NCBI GenBank assembly: GCA_949752745.1 | Contig: OX457032.1 | Location: forward strand, 15,006,836 to 15,070,835 | Source of the DNA: Protula sp. h YS-2021 | Lineage: Eukaryota > Annelida > Polychaeta > Sabellida > Serpulidae | Reading direction: 5' to 3' | Length of the DNA: 64,000 nucleotides | Shown here: positions 1-13,112 of the stretch, in pieces | How the letters are laid out: every line of letters starts with the position of its first letter | Numbering within the stretch: position 1 is the stretch's first letter | Translations under genes and position numbers: made by a program | The notes under the pieces: model-generated | Database searches by the model: none | Told to the model about the DNA's origin: nothing | Seen by the model: only the letters and a program-made list of their open reading frames with translations

Positions 1-82
1 ATGTAATTATTCACTGATTTGTTTATTGATTATTGATTTTTGTTTGCATTTGTTTATTGATTTGTCCGGGGCAGGCTTGTAG

Positions 83-246
83 TTGACGATGACCTTTACT
101 ACGAATACCACTGGAACAAGGCCACACGCGTGCCTGGACAGGAGCCAGGCCCGTGTGACACCGAGTGCCGTGAGCGCATGTACTGTGACATGCGCACCTC
201 GTCGTCAGAACGACGTCAGCAGTGCCTCGATCAGCTCGCCATCTGA
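83..246 (+). CDS. Last exon of an acid-sphingomyelinase-like phosphodiesterase (partial gene, 5' part outside window)
   Basis: An acceptor (CTTGTAG) at 82 opens a reading frame, two bases into a codon, that ends at TGA 244-246. It encodes about 54 residues beginning DDLYYEYHWNKAT. The tail has the cysteine spacing C-x3-C-x5-C-x12-C (CDTECRERMYC, then a fourth Cys 12 residues on). This is the disulfide pattern I recognise at the C-terminus of acid sphingomyelinase (SMPD1/SMPDL3 family), a secreted or lysosomal metallophosphodiesterase acting on sphingomyelin or related phosphoesters. The catalytic metal-binding domain lies upstream of the window, so function is inferred only from the tail. The gene runs tail to tail with the minus-strand gene ending at 2345. 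No strong AATAAA was seen close after the stop. Whether it is SMPD1-like or SMPDL3-like cannot be decided here. Confidence 0.62.
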
Positions 247-1530
247 CTCCTCTAAACGTTCTACACAATACACATAGTCACAGATAGTACTTTATTGTTT
301 TTCTTGCAAGTAAATTAATAGAGATACTGTTCAAAATAGGAGCACTGGATGTCGTTTTCATATTTGTTTTCATGTAGTTCTCATGCCAAAAATTCATTTT
401 GATATAAAAATTAATGTTTGAAAAAAAAAATGTTTGATATTATGAACTCAATTTGTGATATCACTTATTCTTCCACTGATATAAATAGAAAGGCTGAATT
501 TGTGATATAAATAATTCAACTAAAAAAAAAAATACACACACACACACACACACACAAAATCTACTAAGCAAAACACAAAATGGCTGGTCCTTGTGTGCTT
601 TATTTCATTTTTATTATACTGCAAGACAAAGATATCATGTCACCAGTGTTAAATTTTCTGCTGCTTTCCAAACAGAAAACGTGGAAACTCGACAGAAACT
701 GTACTGACTAGAGAAAGAGTATATGCACAAAGTACTTGTCAGCTGTACACAAACCTGTAACATATATAATATGATCGAGCGAGACATAATTTCACCCGGA
801 TGGTGGCGCGTACAGGCTGAATGTAGCATACAGACAATGTAAGGAAGCACTGTCAACTCGTTAAAATATTTTTTTTTCGCTGGTTTAAAATAAGAGTTTC
901 TAAGATAATAGTTCCAACATACAAGAGGTCTGTTCAATTTATCAGAAACACTGCTTGCGTTAAGATAGTTCTGCCGAACGCTCATGCACAAACATCGAAC
1001 TAGTCTGCCGTTGTTATATAACAGATGACCTCTGCAGAGATACACTCGTTGTGTATAACCCCAAAGCGGATGGTCTATAGAATAGTTCCCGTGCTGTACT
1101 CAGAGTACTGTTTTCGGGGAATCCCCAGTGGGTATGCAGAACAAAAAGATCTTAACAACAATAGATCGAACCGCCGCAGAGGTTGCCTGTTGGGAAATAC
1201 CAAATATTCCGCCTCTAATAGCAGCACAATCCACCGTGCCAGTCAACACAAACAACACTGACCACAAAACTTTCCATGATCAATTCACATTTTCTATTTT
1301 TATTTCTTGTCCTATTTAACGAAACACATACCACACTCCTAACCGGCGAATTCGCATCACACAGACGACGATTACGTCACAAGTATAAAAACAAAACAAC
1401 CAGACATCTGCTTGTACAGTTTCTATAATTAATCAGAACTAGTTCACCTATCTTACCATAACTACTGGCACCCAATAGTCCACTTGAAAATAACAAATGC
1501 ATGATGTCAGTCTCATAACACTGACGCCCT
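247..1530. other. Intergenic stretch, no gene recognised
   Basis: The stretch holds a short (CA)n run near 534-556 and AT-rich sequence. Open frames here have no recognisable domain and no exon-like flanks. About 1099-1170 resembles 38604-38660 (a shared phrase around cccagtgggt and aaaaagatc), so it may be an old dispersed-repeat fragment. The 3'UTR of the minus-strand gene may extend into this region. Confidence 0.4.
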
Positions 1531-1537
1531 GCACTCT

Positions 1538-1990
1538 TCTCGCGCTCTTCTGTGCGGAGAGTATCTACGCTCGCGTTGCCCTGCGCGAAGAGTATTTACG
1601 CTCGCGCAACTCTGCTCGGAGAGTACCTACGCTCGCGGTGCTCTGCTCGGAGAGTATCTACGCTCGCGGTTCTCTGCTCGGAGAGTATCTACGCTCGAGG
1701 TTCTCTGCTCGGAGAGTATCTACGCTCGCGGTTCTCTGCTCGGAGAGTATCTACGCTCGCGGTTCTCTGCTCGGAGAGTATCTACGCTCGCGGTGCTCTG
1801 CTCGGAGAGTATCTACGCTCGCGGTTCTCTGCTCGGAGAGTATCTACGCTCGTGCTGCTCTGCGCGGAGAGTATCTACGTTCGCGCTGCTCTGCGCGGAG
1901 AGTATCTACGCTCGCGGTGCTCCGCGTGGAGAGTATCTACGCTCATATTGCTCTGGGCGGAGAGTATCTACCCTCACGGGCTCCTGAACA
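1538..1990. repeat. 31-bp minisatellite, about 14-15 copies
   Basis: Tandem units of the form ctctgctcggagagtatcta followed by cgctcgcggtt repeat every 31 bp with few mismatches. Copies diverge towards the right end. All three plus-strand frames stay open because 31 is not a multiple of three and the unit lacks stops, so the long open frames across it are a repeat artefact. It lies about 350 bp past the stop of the minus-strand TGFBRAP1-like gene and may be in its 3'UTR. Confidence 0.9.
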
Positions 1991-2344
1991 GTAAACATGA
2001 ACACACGGTATGTGAGCCGAAATTTCCAAACCCCCACACCCGCACTACAACCCCCTCCCCAACCCCCTCCCCTTACCCTGTCGAAAAAGAGCAAAGTGTC
2101 TTCATGTAGCATGCAATTTTGCGTCATTACACGAATATTATTTTTTAACATTATTTGTCAAAAAATACGGCGGTAAAAATCGAATCGTTTGCATATGTAT
2201 ATCTAGTTATACACAATTTTAAGCGTATGAACACTTAAGCTAGTAATAGCTACCGGGTATTTTCAAGTGTAAATACCCCTTCACAAAAAAATGAACTACT
2301 GGCATATCACAAAATAAAAACTAGACCACAAACTAGACTTGGTA
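1991..2344. other. 3' flank / probable 3'UTR of the minus-strand gene
   Basis: This segment lies between the TGFBRAP1 stop and the 31-bp minisatellite. It contains a C-rich stretch near 2030-2080 and AT-rich sequence. No other gene was seen. Confidence 0.4.
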
Positions 2345-5300
2345 TCAAGTCTTGCCAAGTTTTGAGCTACTTTGCAACGTTCGTTTTTCGTCCAAGCTCC
2401 CATCCGACTTGGACAAAGTTCTAAATAATTTTCCCGTCACCGGGCACACGTAGCGATTGCTGGAACAGCCCGTGTGGGTAATGACGCCATTGGGATACCG
2501 CACACACGACGCTTCTACGAAGATCTCCCGACACACAGCGCATTTCCTGTAAACAGATCAGTGTAATTGCAGAATCAATCCTACTGTAATGAAGTGAGAC
2601 TCATCCCATAAAGCAATTGCATTTTTTTCTTCATCTAAAGACGTACGAATAAAATTGGTCTCAACGGATTTAACATAAAAATATTAATGTTAATAAATAT
2701 TGGCCTGGCTAAGAGCTTACATCGACAACATGCCTTTTGCATTATTTGAAATGCTAGAGATAACAAAGACCAATCAGATTAGTGCTAACATTGCACCAAT
2801 CAAAACACTGTCAACACTGTACCAATCATAATAGCGTTAACACTGCAACAATCGGAACAGCAATAAAACAGCACCAATCAGAGCAGCGCTACCATCTCAT
2901 CAATCCACATAGCACACACACAGTATCAATCAAAACAGCGTTAACCCTGCACGTATAGGAACAGATAAAAAACAACTAACACTGCACCGGAATAATTTAG
3001 AGCTAATGTTTGCGCACGTATAGTACTCATGAGTGTGTCACCTGTCTTCCGCCAGCTGCACGCCAGCCTGCGCCATACGCGCCACCTCCACCTTAGCGCG
3101 CAAGTTCTCCGTCCTCTGCAGCATACGCTCCACGCGGGTGGCGCGGCTTCCGTGCAGGCTACGCCGCACCGAGTTACACAGGAAGTGTGAGAGCAAACCC
3201 ACCGACCAGTTCTCCGGCAACATCTGAAGGACCTGAGAAAGACAGCGTTTTCATCAGCGTTATTTATTCTCTTTTTTTATCACTTTTGCATGTTTGTACT
3301 TGATTATCTTTTTTATATATATTTCGTTATATTTCAAATGAAATCAAACATCAATGAGTGAAGTCAAGCAAATAATAACTAACCAATGATACAAAATAAA
3401 TGTTCGGTTAAACCGACGAAGCTTTTGCAATATTACATCAAATGCAATCAAACTAGCTTTAGTAAAATCTACCAAATTGCAACTGAACTCACTTTCAAAG
3501 TGTCGAATTGAGCTTTGTTGTTGTTGAGTAAGGCTACCGCGGGGGCAACGAAGAAATCGCGCTTTCTGAAAGTACTCACTCACATTAACAACAAAAATCA
3601 CTTCTGATTCAGAGCTTACTACTCAGTACTCAGTACCTAGTGCTCAGTACTTAATAGTCAATTCCAGCTACTTGTGATAATAACAGTGAAACCGAAAACA
3701 GAACGAACGTTATACTTTTATCACTATTCAAACACTACACATTGTTCTTATGTTTTTTTTTATTCAATAACAATCATGTAAATTACATAAAATAGTTGCT
3801 ATGCACTACATTTTGATGTTGTAAATTTATTTCCAATACAAAACAAATGCAAATATTGCTGTAAATAAACTAGTAGCAACAAACCCTACCCATACTGTGA
3901 GAAAAAAACGAGTCTTAAATCTGGAAGTGTTGCTTTTCCACATAAAATCACACATATCCGCATATCAGACGAATCTTGTTTTCATTTTTATCCCACAAAG
4001 CAACCTCAGAAATCCTTAAAATGATTGATTTTCCACAACTGTCTGCTCAGCCCACACGACATGGCGTGATACGTTGCTAGGGGATCGTTATGACGCAACA
4101 ACTCTCTGCTCAGCCCACACGACATCGCGTGATACGTTGCTAGGGAATCGTTATGACGCAACAACTGTCCGCTCAGTGAACAGGACATGGCGTGATACGT
4201 TGCTAGGGAATCGTTATGACGTAACAACTGTCTGCTCTACCCACACGACATGGCGTGATACGTTGCTAGGGAATCGTTATGACGTAACAACTGTCTGCTC
4301 AGCCCACACGACATGGCGTGATACGTTGCTAGGGACTGGTTATGACGTAACAACTGTTTGCTCAGCCCATACGACATGGCGCGATACGTTGCTAGGGAAT
4401 CGTTATGACGTAACAACTGTCCGCTCAGCCCACAGGACATAGCGTGATACGTTGCTAGGGAATCGTTATGACGTAACAACTGTCCGCTCAGCCCACAGGA
4501 CATGGCGTGATACGTTGCTAGGGAATCGTTATGACGTAACAACTCTCTGCTCAGCCCACACGACATGGCGTGATACGTTGCTAGGGAATCGTTATGACGC
4601 AACAACTGTCTGCTCAGCCCACACGACATGGCGTGATACGTTGCTAGGGAATCGTTATGACGTAACAACTGTCCGCTCAGCCCACAGGACATAGCGTGAT
4701 ACGTTGCTAGGGAATCGTTATGACGTAACAACTGTCCGCTCAGCCCACAGGACATGGCGTGATACGTTGCTAGGGAATCGTGATGACGTAACAACTGTCC
4801 GCTCAGCCCACAGGACATGGCGTGATACGTTGCTAGGGACTGGTTATGACGTAACAACTCTCTGCTCAGTCCACACGACATGGCGTGATACGTTGCTAGG
4901 GAATCGTTATGACGTAACAACTGTCTGCTCAGCCCACACGACATGGCGTGATACGTTGCTAGGGACTGGTTATGACGTAACAACTGTCTGCTCAGCCCAT
5001 ACGACATGGCGCGATACGTTGCTAGGGAATCGTTATGACGTAACAATAGCAAAAGCGACAGAATTAACAAACAGTAAAATACGAAAAACAAAAAATATAT
5101 CACTCCCGTATCCAACTATTTATCCAACTGAAAACAGCTACAGTCATGAGATAAAAAGAGAAACCGCCAATTATTGAACTTCTTTATTACGTTTACGTAC
5201 AGCTGATCAGCAAGGGCAATGCAAGCTTGGACAAATGCCTCAGATATACAAGGCAGAAAAAAATTGCTTAAAAAATATATACACATAAATAAAATAGAAC

Positions 5301-8300
5301 AGTAAATAATTAGAGCGGATTTTATAAATCTAAGTAACATATAAAACTAGAGCACATCCGTTTTTTTTTCTCACACATAGACAGGCAAAATGACTGTGTT
5401 AAAATTTTCACCAAAATTTAATTGGTGAAATTTTGGCATCATTTTTTCTGCTGCGAGAGTTATAGAAGCTACACATGGTTGAAGTTATAGAGGGTTACAT
5501 TTGTAGAGGGTTATAGTGACAGAGGGTTATAAATAGCACCGTCACCGGAAGTAAACAAGACCACAAGGGAAATATGCCATTTAATATAAGGTTCTGTCAA
5601 AACAGGTTTCAACAGTTTTGAAAAGTTTATGTGCAAGCTATATACAGTAGCACCCTTTTATAACGACATTCGCTATAAGGACATAGTACAGGTAACGATA
5701 TCAGTTATAACGACACATCACGCGTAGCGACATCGGTTATAACGACATAGTACGGGTAACGACATCGGTTATAACGACAGAGCAAGGGAACGACATCGGT
5801 TATAACGACATGGTACGGGTAACGACATCGCTTATGACGACACAGCACGGGTAACAACATTGGTTATAACGACATGGTACGGGTAACGACATCGCTTATG
5901 ACGACACAGCACGGGTAACGACAGCGGTTATAACGACATGGTACGGGTAGCGACATCGCTTATGACGATACAGCACCGGTAACGACATCGCTTATGACGA
6001 CACAGCACGGGTAACAACATCGGTTATAACGACATGGTACGGGTAACGACATCGGTTATAACGACATAGTACGGGTAACGACATCGCTTATGACGACACA
6101 GCACGGGTAACAACATCGGTTATAACCACATGGTACGGGTAACGACATCGCTTATGACGATACAGCACGGGTAACGATATCGCTTATGACGACACAGCAC
6201 GGGTAACGACAGCGGTTATAACGACATGGTACGGGTAGCGACATCGCTTATGACGACACAGCACGGGTAACGACATCGCTTATGACGACACAGCACGGGT
6301 AACAACATCGGTTATAACGACATGGTACAGGTAACGACATCGGTTATAACGACACAGTACGGGTAACGACGTATCTTTGCATCACCAGTTGAGCTTTTCC
6401 CTGTTTAAAAGTATCGGTAATAACGATGTAGTCGTTATAACGACACAGTGATTAAAACGACATCATTTTTCGGCCACGTCGTCATAACGAGGCGGTACTG
6501 TATGAGTAACACACTTGATCAGCAAAACATCAACCAAACAACAAGGCTATTTTTTCCAGCAAAAGACACAAATATACCCACTGTTCGCTGCAACAAAAGA
6601 GAAAACCGCAAAAACATTAACGTATAACGAAATGCACCCAACAAAAAATCATCAAGTGTCATTGATTCGAAACCATTCCCTCTTCAACATAATAACAACT
6701 GAATGGCCTTACCTAAGCTTGACATTACTTGCAAAATCACCTAAGAAATTTTCTCTATTTCTTGTAGCAAATTTAGAATATTTTCAACTCCAAGATAAAA
6801 CCATCGTTTTAACTACTTAGAAGAAGAAGAAGCCCTCACGTATTGACGGGATCCAGGTAGATGGAGAGCAGAGTCTGGAACAGCTGCTTCCGGTGCTGGC
6901 TCTCTTTTCCCGCCGAGTTGAGAAAACAGTAGTTTTCCGCAGCTCCGAAATCACGCAGCTGATGGACGAGAAGTCTGAGGGCTTTGTCATGCTCTTCCAG
7001 CTACACAGAAAAGAACAGCGGGTTTTACAGGGCATGCTCTTCCAGCTACACAGAAAAGAACAGCGGCTTTCACAGGACATGCTCTTCCAGCTACACAGAA
7101 AAGAACAACAGCTTTCACAGGGCATGCTCTTCCAGCTACACAGAAAAGAACAGCGGCTTTCACAGGACATGCTCTTCCAGCTACACAGAAAAGAACAGCG
7201 GCTTTCACAGGACATGCTCTGCCAGCTACACAGAAAAGAACAGCGGGTTTTACAGGGCATGCTCTTCCAGCTACACAGAAAAGAACAGCGGCTTTCACAG
7301 GACATGCTCTTCAAGTCACACAGAAAAGAACAGCGGGGTTTTACAGGGCATGCTCTTCCAGCTACACAGAAAACAACAGCGGGTATTACAGGGCATGCTC
7401 TTCCAGCTACACAGAAAACAACAGCGGCTTTCACAGACCATGCTCTTCCAGCTACACAGAAAAGAACAGCGGCTTTCACAGGGCATGCTCTTCCAGCTAC
7501 ACAGAAAAGAACAGAGGCTTTCACAGGCCATGCTCTTCCAGCTACAAAGAAAAGAACAGCGGCTTTCACAGGGCATGCTCTTCCAGCTACACAGAAAAGA
7601 ACAACAGCTTTCACAGGGCATGCTCTTCCAGCTACACAGAAAAGAACAACAGCTTTCACAGGGCATGCTCTTCCAGCTACACAGAAAAGAACAGCGGGTT
7701 TTACAGGGCATGCTCTTCCAGCTACACAGAAAAGAACAGCGGCTTTCACAGGCCATGTTCTTCCAGCTACAAAGAAAAGAACAGCGGCTTTCACAGGGCA
7801 TGCTCTTCCAGCTACACAGAAAAGAACAACAGCTTTCACAGGGCATGCTCTTCCAGCTACACAGAAAAGAATAGCGGCTTTCACAGGACATGCTCTTCCA
7901 GCTACACAGAAAAAAACAGCGGCTTTCACAGGGCATGCTCTTCAAGCTATACAGAAAAGAACAGCGGCTTTCACGGGGCATGCTCTTCCAGTTACACAGA
8001 AAAGAACAGCAGCTTTCACACGGCATGCTCTTCCAGCTACACAGAAAAGAACAGCGGCTTTCACAGGGCATGCTCTTCAAGTCACACAGAAAAGAACAGC
8101 GGCTTTCACACCGCATGCTCTTCAAGTTACACAGAAAGGAACAGCGGCTTTCACAGGACATGCTCTTCCAGCTACACAGAAAAGAACAACAGCTTTCACA
8201 GGGCATGCTCTTCCAGCTACACAGAAAAGAACAGCGGCTTTTACAGGGCATGCTCTTCCAGCTACACAGAAAACAACAGCGGCTTTCACAGGGCATGCTC

Positions 8301-11117
8301 TTCTAGCTACACAGAAAAGAACAGCGGCTTTCACAGGACATGCTCTTCCAGGTACACAGAAAACAACAGCGGGTTTCACAGGACATGCTCTTCTAGCTAC
8401 ACAGAAAAGAACAGCAGGTTTCACAGGGCCGAAAGTTAACGGGCCACCGGGGTATCCTTGTAGTTTGGACGTAGGGAACCACCACCCCCCCCCCCAACAA
8501 AAAAAAAAAAAAGAAAAAGACAAGTTGTTTCTAGTTCCGTTAAAAAAGTGGTATCACTGTGGTGTCTTTGTTTTCAGTGTGGGGGTCACTGTTCCTATTG
8601 CTGTTCCTAAAAAAATAGTTGGTCTGGCATATTCTTGAAGTTAAGCGCCCCATAGAAATTATCAGTTCAGATGGGCATCTGCTTGCTAACTAGATCAGCA
8701 TGTATGTAGATTACCCTCCTGCAAAAACAATGCTAGATAAGTATGCATGCAGCATTAAGTTCAGTTCAGCATGTAAGCAAAACTCGCTAGTTTAGCACGC
8801 ATAGAGCTTACCTTGCCATACAAAATGGCTAGCTCAGCATGCATGTCGCTGTCTTTTATCTTGCTTAGGATTAGTTGTATTCGATACAGGTTAGACGCCT
8901 GTAATAAATGCCGCAATTTACTCCTAAAACAAACAAAAACCGTAGTTTATAGAGTTATAACGATGTAACATCCTACGTTGTTTAGTCATGCGTTGGGAAA
9001 CTGAAATTTATAAGTGATGCTATCGATAACTAATCGAAAATAACCAATAATGGCGTGTAGGATTTCAAGGCTCGTCTTCTTGTTAACCAAACAGTGAACT
9101 ATTCAATTAGTAGATCACACAATTGCATTACATAAATCGCAAAAAAATAGTGCATGAAAATTTATACCGTGCCAGGTCAAGGTCGGAATTAGGCACGGCG
9201 GAAGACTTCATGAGTTGTAACACGTTGTCGAGGTACAGCACTGCTAAATGCGTGTGAAACTTTTCTTTCTAAAATTACACAAATATAAACCTACTGCAAT
9301 TCAATTCAGAAATACAGTACATTTAACTGCAAGCAATCGTCCCCTTGGGGTATTAATTTTGGATTTTAAGTGCCAACTTTCTGTTTCATTCAAAGAAAAG
9401 TCTTTTTCTGGCTACAAAATTCCTTTTTCGTAAGCATATCGAAACTTTTTTTAAAGTGAACAGCTTTTAGACTGGCTGAATGGTCATTAGTAAGGGGTGA
9501 CCATTCAAGAAAGAAGTCTGAAATTCAAAGATAGTTAACTGAGTTTGTTTACCATGCTGAAGCAACATAGCCAATAATAGCCAAACAATTTATTTCTAAA
9601 ACTATATAGATGGATCACAATTTTGTTTTACCTGATTTTTCTTAGTAAACACTACATATTCTAGATACGATGCGGCGGCTTTGGGGAACTTGGCGAGGAA
9701 GTCCACGACTACTTCCGGTACCAGCTCCTCACTTCCGGCCTCGTTTTCAGGTCGCTCTGTGAAAATCTGCACGGCATTCCAAACAGGCCTTTTGCATTGC
9801 TTCTTATATAAAACTTTAGATTACCAACTTTTTGCTCACCATTATTTCTACAAATGCACCCAAAAAAGTGTCCCGACGATTGTTTATTAAGCAGAAACTC
9901 AACTTCCTTTATAAAACTACTTTTATAAATTTCACGTTAAATACGTTCCACACGGCGGTTAAACGCGTCACATATATTGCTACTAAGGCGCTCTTTTATT
10001 CGACAGACCAAAGACTTGACATATGACACGTGTGAAAAGTGAAAAATCAATCGCGAAGTGGAACCAAAATCACTCACCCCGACAGCCAGCTCTTGGTCCT
10101 TGGACAGAGCCCACTCGCTGTACTTCCACACCAGCTCAGTGTTGCTTAAGCTGCGTGAAATAAAACAAAACACAATCAACTTGTTTCCATTATCTTTAAA
10201 TAAGAATGTCCAGAGACATTGTGACCAGCTGAAGTGCCAGCCAGGTTAGGAAGCCCCTGGATCAACTTTCTACCAACTTTCGAAACAGACCGTCAAAAAA
10301 CAGAATGAAGAGATGGTAGCAACATTTGTCACTGTTGGAGACCAAATACTGAAAATTTGATATCGATGAATTTTGACATAAAGAACAGCACATATTTTTG
10401 TGTACGCGGGAAATGTGTTTGTGAAGTTTCGAAAATTATTCAAAATATAGCTGTAGCAGTGTAGCAGAAGATACATGGTCACATTTGCTTATTTATGTAT
10501 ATGCTCGGATGGTCTGAAAAGAACTATTCCCCGACAAAAAATTCATAATTTGAAGTGCTAGACAAAAAATCGGAATTTTGTTTAAGCTCCCTAAAACATT
10601 CAATGGTTGACGGATAAAGACATTGCTATGGACGAAATTTATATTATTAACATAGTTTACTTCAGAGATACATCGCAATAAAACTAGAAACAAACACTTA
10701 CTTAGCTAAAAATTCCACTACAAATTCCAGTCCCGGGAAAGTGGGATCGTGTGTTTTTCCATCCACAATCTCCGTCCAGACACGCAGAGCACTGTCATAC
10801 TCTCCATGGCATTTATAGAGCAGGGCTAGGGCGTGGTACTGGTGGTATTTGCGGAGAGTGGCCTCCACATCACTAACGCCGATGTGCTGGTGAGGGGAGG
10901 CGATGAGAAGCAGGAGATTCGGTGACGAGAATTCGGCGTAGAGCTTCAGTAACGCAGTGTCAATCTCCTGCAACAATATCACCCTTTTCTCAAGGCTAAT
11001 ATATTTTGCACGTGGGCATGTGTGTATTTGTGGCTTTTTTTTCGATTTTATCGATTTTGAGAAGTAGCATTTAAATAAAAGGTTCGTCCAAAGTTAAGAA
11101 AGCCAATTTCCAGGACC

Positions 11118-11157
<40 letters not shown>

Positions 11158-13053
11158 ACAGTCAATGAGCGAAACCCGCCATTTCACGAAATGGCAAATC
11201 ATTTTAGCCATTTCGTGAAATGCCTGAAATCATTTGCCGTTTCATGAAATGACTAAAGTTTTTAGCCATTTCGTGAAATGGCTAAAATTTCCGCTTTGCC
11301 ATTTCATGAAATGGCAAACCAGACTTTGAAAATAAAAAACAGAATAATTTGAACTTTTTATTTGCAAATTTTGACATCATCACCACACAAATACCAGTGT
11401 AACACCTTTTTCATACTCTTCGTATTCCTGCGATAAACTTACCGGTTTTTAGTTACAAATTCGAATAGTTACACATACCGGCTGCGATATCCAAGTTACT
11501 GGCGGTCATATCTGAGTGAGTGGTGGCAATATCCAAGTTACTAGTTGCAACCACTCGTTTGTCTTGGTGTATGATTTTCTGGCTTAGTTCATCCATACCC
11601 GCCCCCCCCCCCCAATTCATTTTTATTTTTATTTTTTAGTCCCCTGCCGGGGGACTATAGTTTTCGGGTTTGTCTGTCCGTCCGTCTGTCGACACCTTTT
11701 TTGTTAACACACTCAAGCCTATATTTTTCCACCGATTGTTAAGATATTCTATATATGGGTAGCACTGGAACGAACAAGGATCGGTATTGTAAATGAGCCA
11801 TGTCGGCCCAAGGACATTGGCCCAGCTGAACTTCACAAATTTTATCAATCCTTACTCAGTCGAATGAGTTTGTTAACACACTCAAGCCTACATTTTTCCA
11901 CCGATTGTTAAGATATTCTATATATGGGTAGTACTGGAACGAACAAGGATCGGTATTGTAAATGAGCCATGTCGGCCCAAGGACATTGACCCAGCTGAAC
12001 TTCACAAATTTTCCCAATCCTTACTCATTTGAATGAGTTTGTTAACACACTCAAGCCTACATTTCTGGATCGATTGTTGAAATCTTTTAGATATAGAAAG
12101 TATTGGAACCAACAAAGGTCGGTATTGTAAATGAGCCCTGTCGGCCCAAGGACACTGGCCCAGCTGAAGTTCAGAAATTTTCACAACCATTACATACTGG
12201 AATGAGTTTGTTAACACACTCAAGCCTACATTTTTTGAAACAATTGTCAAAATGTTATACACATAGGTAGTATGGGTAGTAACAAGAATTGGTATTGTAA
12301 ATGAGCCATGTTGGCCCAAGGACATTGGCCCAGCTGGAATTTTAAAATTCACGAATATGACACGAAGGGTTGTAGTCCAACCTAACAAAATCAAATACTG
12401 GGATTGTACGCCGGCGGGGGACATAGTCAGTTTCATGACCCACTTGTTTTTCTTTTCTCTATATTTTCCCTTCTTTGTTACAAATTATTGCCCTTCTATC
12501 TTCTAACCGTGTAATTGTCCTTTCAACATGGTCGCAATTGCAATTTGCATGCCTTTTATATTTCAACTGAATGCAGGAATTTGTCCTTTCCTCTTATAAC
12601 TACACTTTTTAATTATGTTGCTTTGCCTTTCATGTACTCAGTTGCAATTACACAACCAGTAACTGGAGTGTTTGATCATTATAATTGCAATCCTAGAGCA
12701 GTGTTGTTCATCCGGAGTGCAATGCAAGGCTAAGAAACCGCGGAAACACCCGAACAGATCATTTCGCTTTTTTGATTTTAAGGTGTTTTACCAAAAAAAA
12801 AAAAAAAAATATGTGGTTAAACGGAGTTCAAAGACCCCTTGATCTAATAAATAAAAGACCACCAAAACCATTTCACAGATTGCCTGATTGTATTTGCCAT
12901 ATTGTGTAATGAAGCCTTGCAATTTTCAGCCATTTCACGAAATGGCTAAAATGTTTTGCCATTTCATGAAACGGCAAAAGATTTCAGGCATTTCACGAAA
13001 CGGCTAAAATGATTTGCCATTTCGTGAAATGGCGGGTTTCACTCATTGACTGT

Positions 13054-13112
<59 letters not shown>

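Noticed and set aside
1497..2109. Repeat-rich frames of 165 and 185 codons
   Set aside because: A 31-bp minisatellite read in three frames. There is no domain.
4006..5177. Long open frames with a 21-residue repeat on both strands
   Set aside because: They follow from a 63-bp tandem repeat lacking stops. No start context or splice support, and the block lies inside a TGFBRAP1 intron.
7001..8429. CRISPR-like array
   Set aside because: The repeats are head to tail without unique spacers and the genome is eukaryotic. The unit is a splice junction.
6817..8638. Frames up to 581 codons with 15-residue repeats on both strands
   Set aside because: Product of the 45-bp splice-acceptor minisatellite. 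The real coding content here is exon 18 (6840-7000) on the minus strand only.
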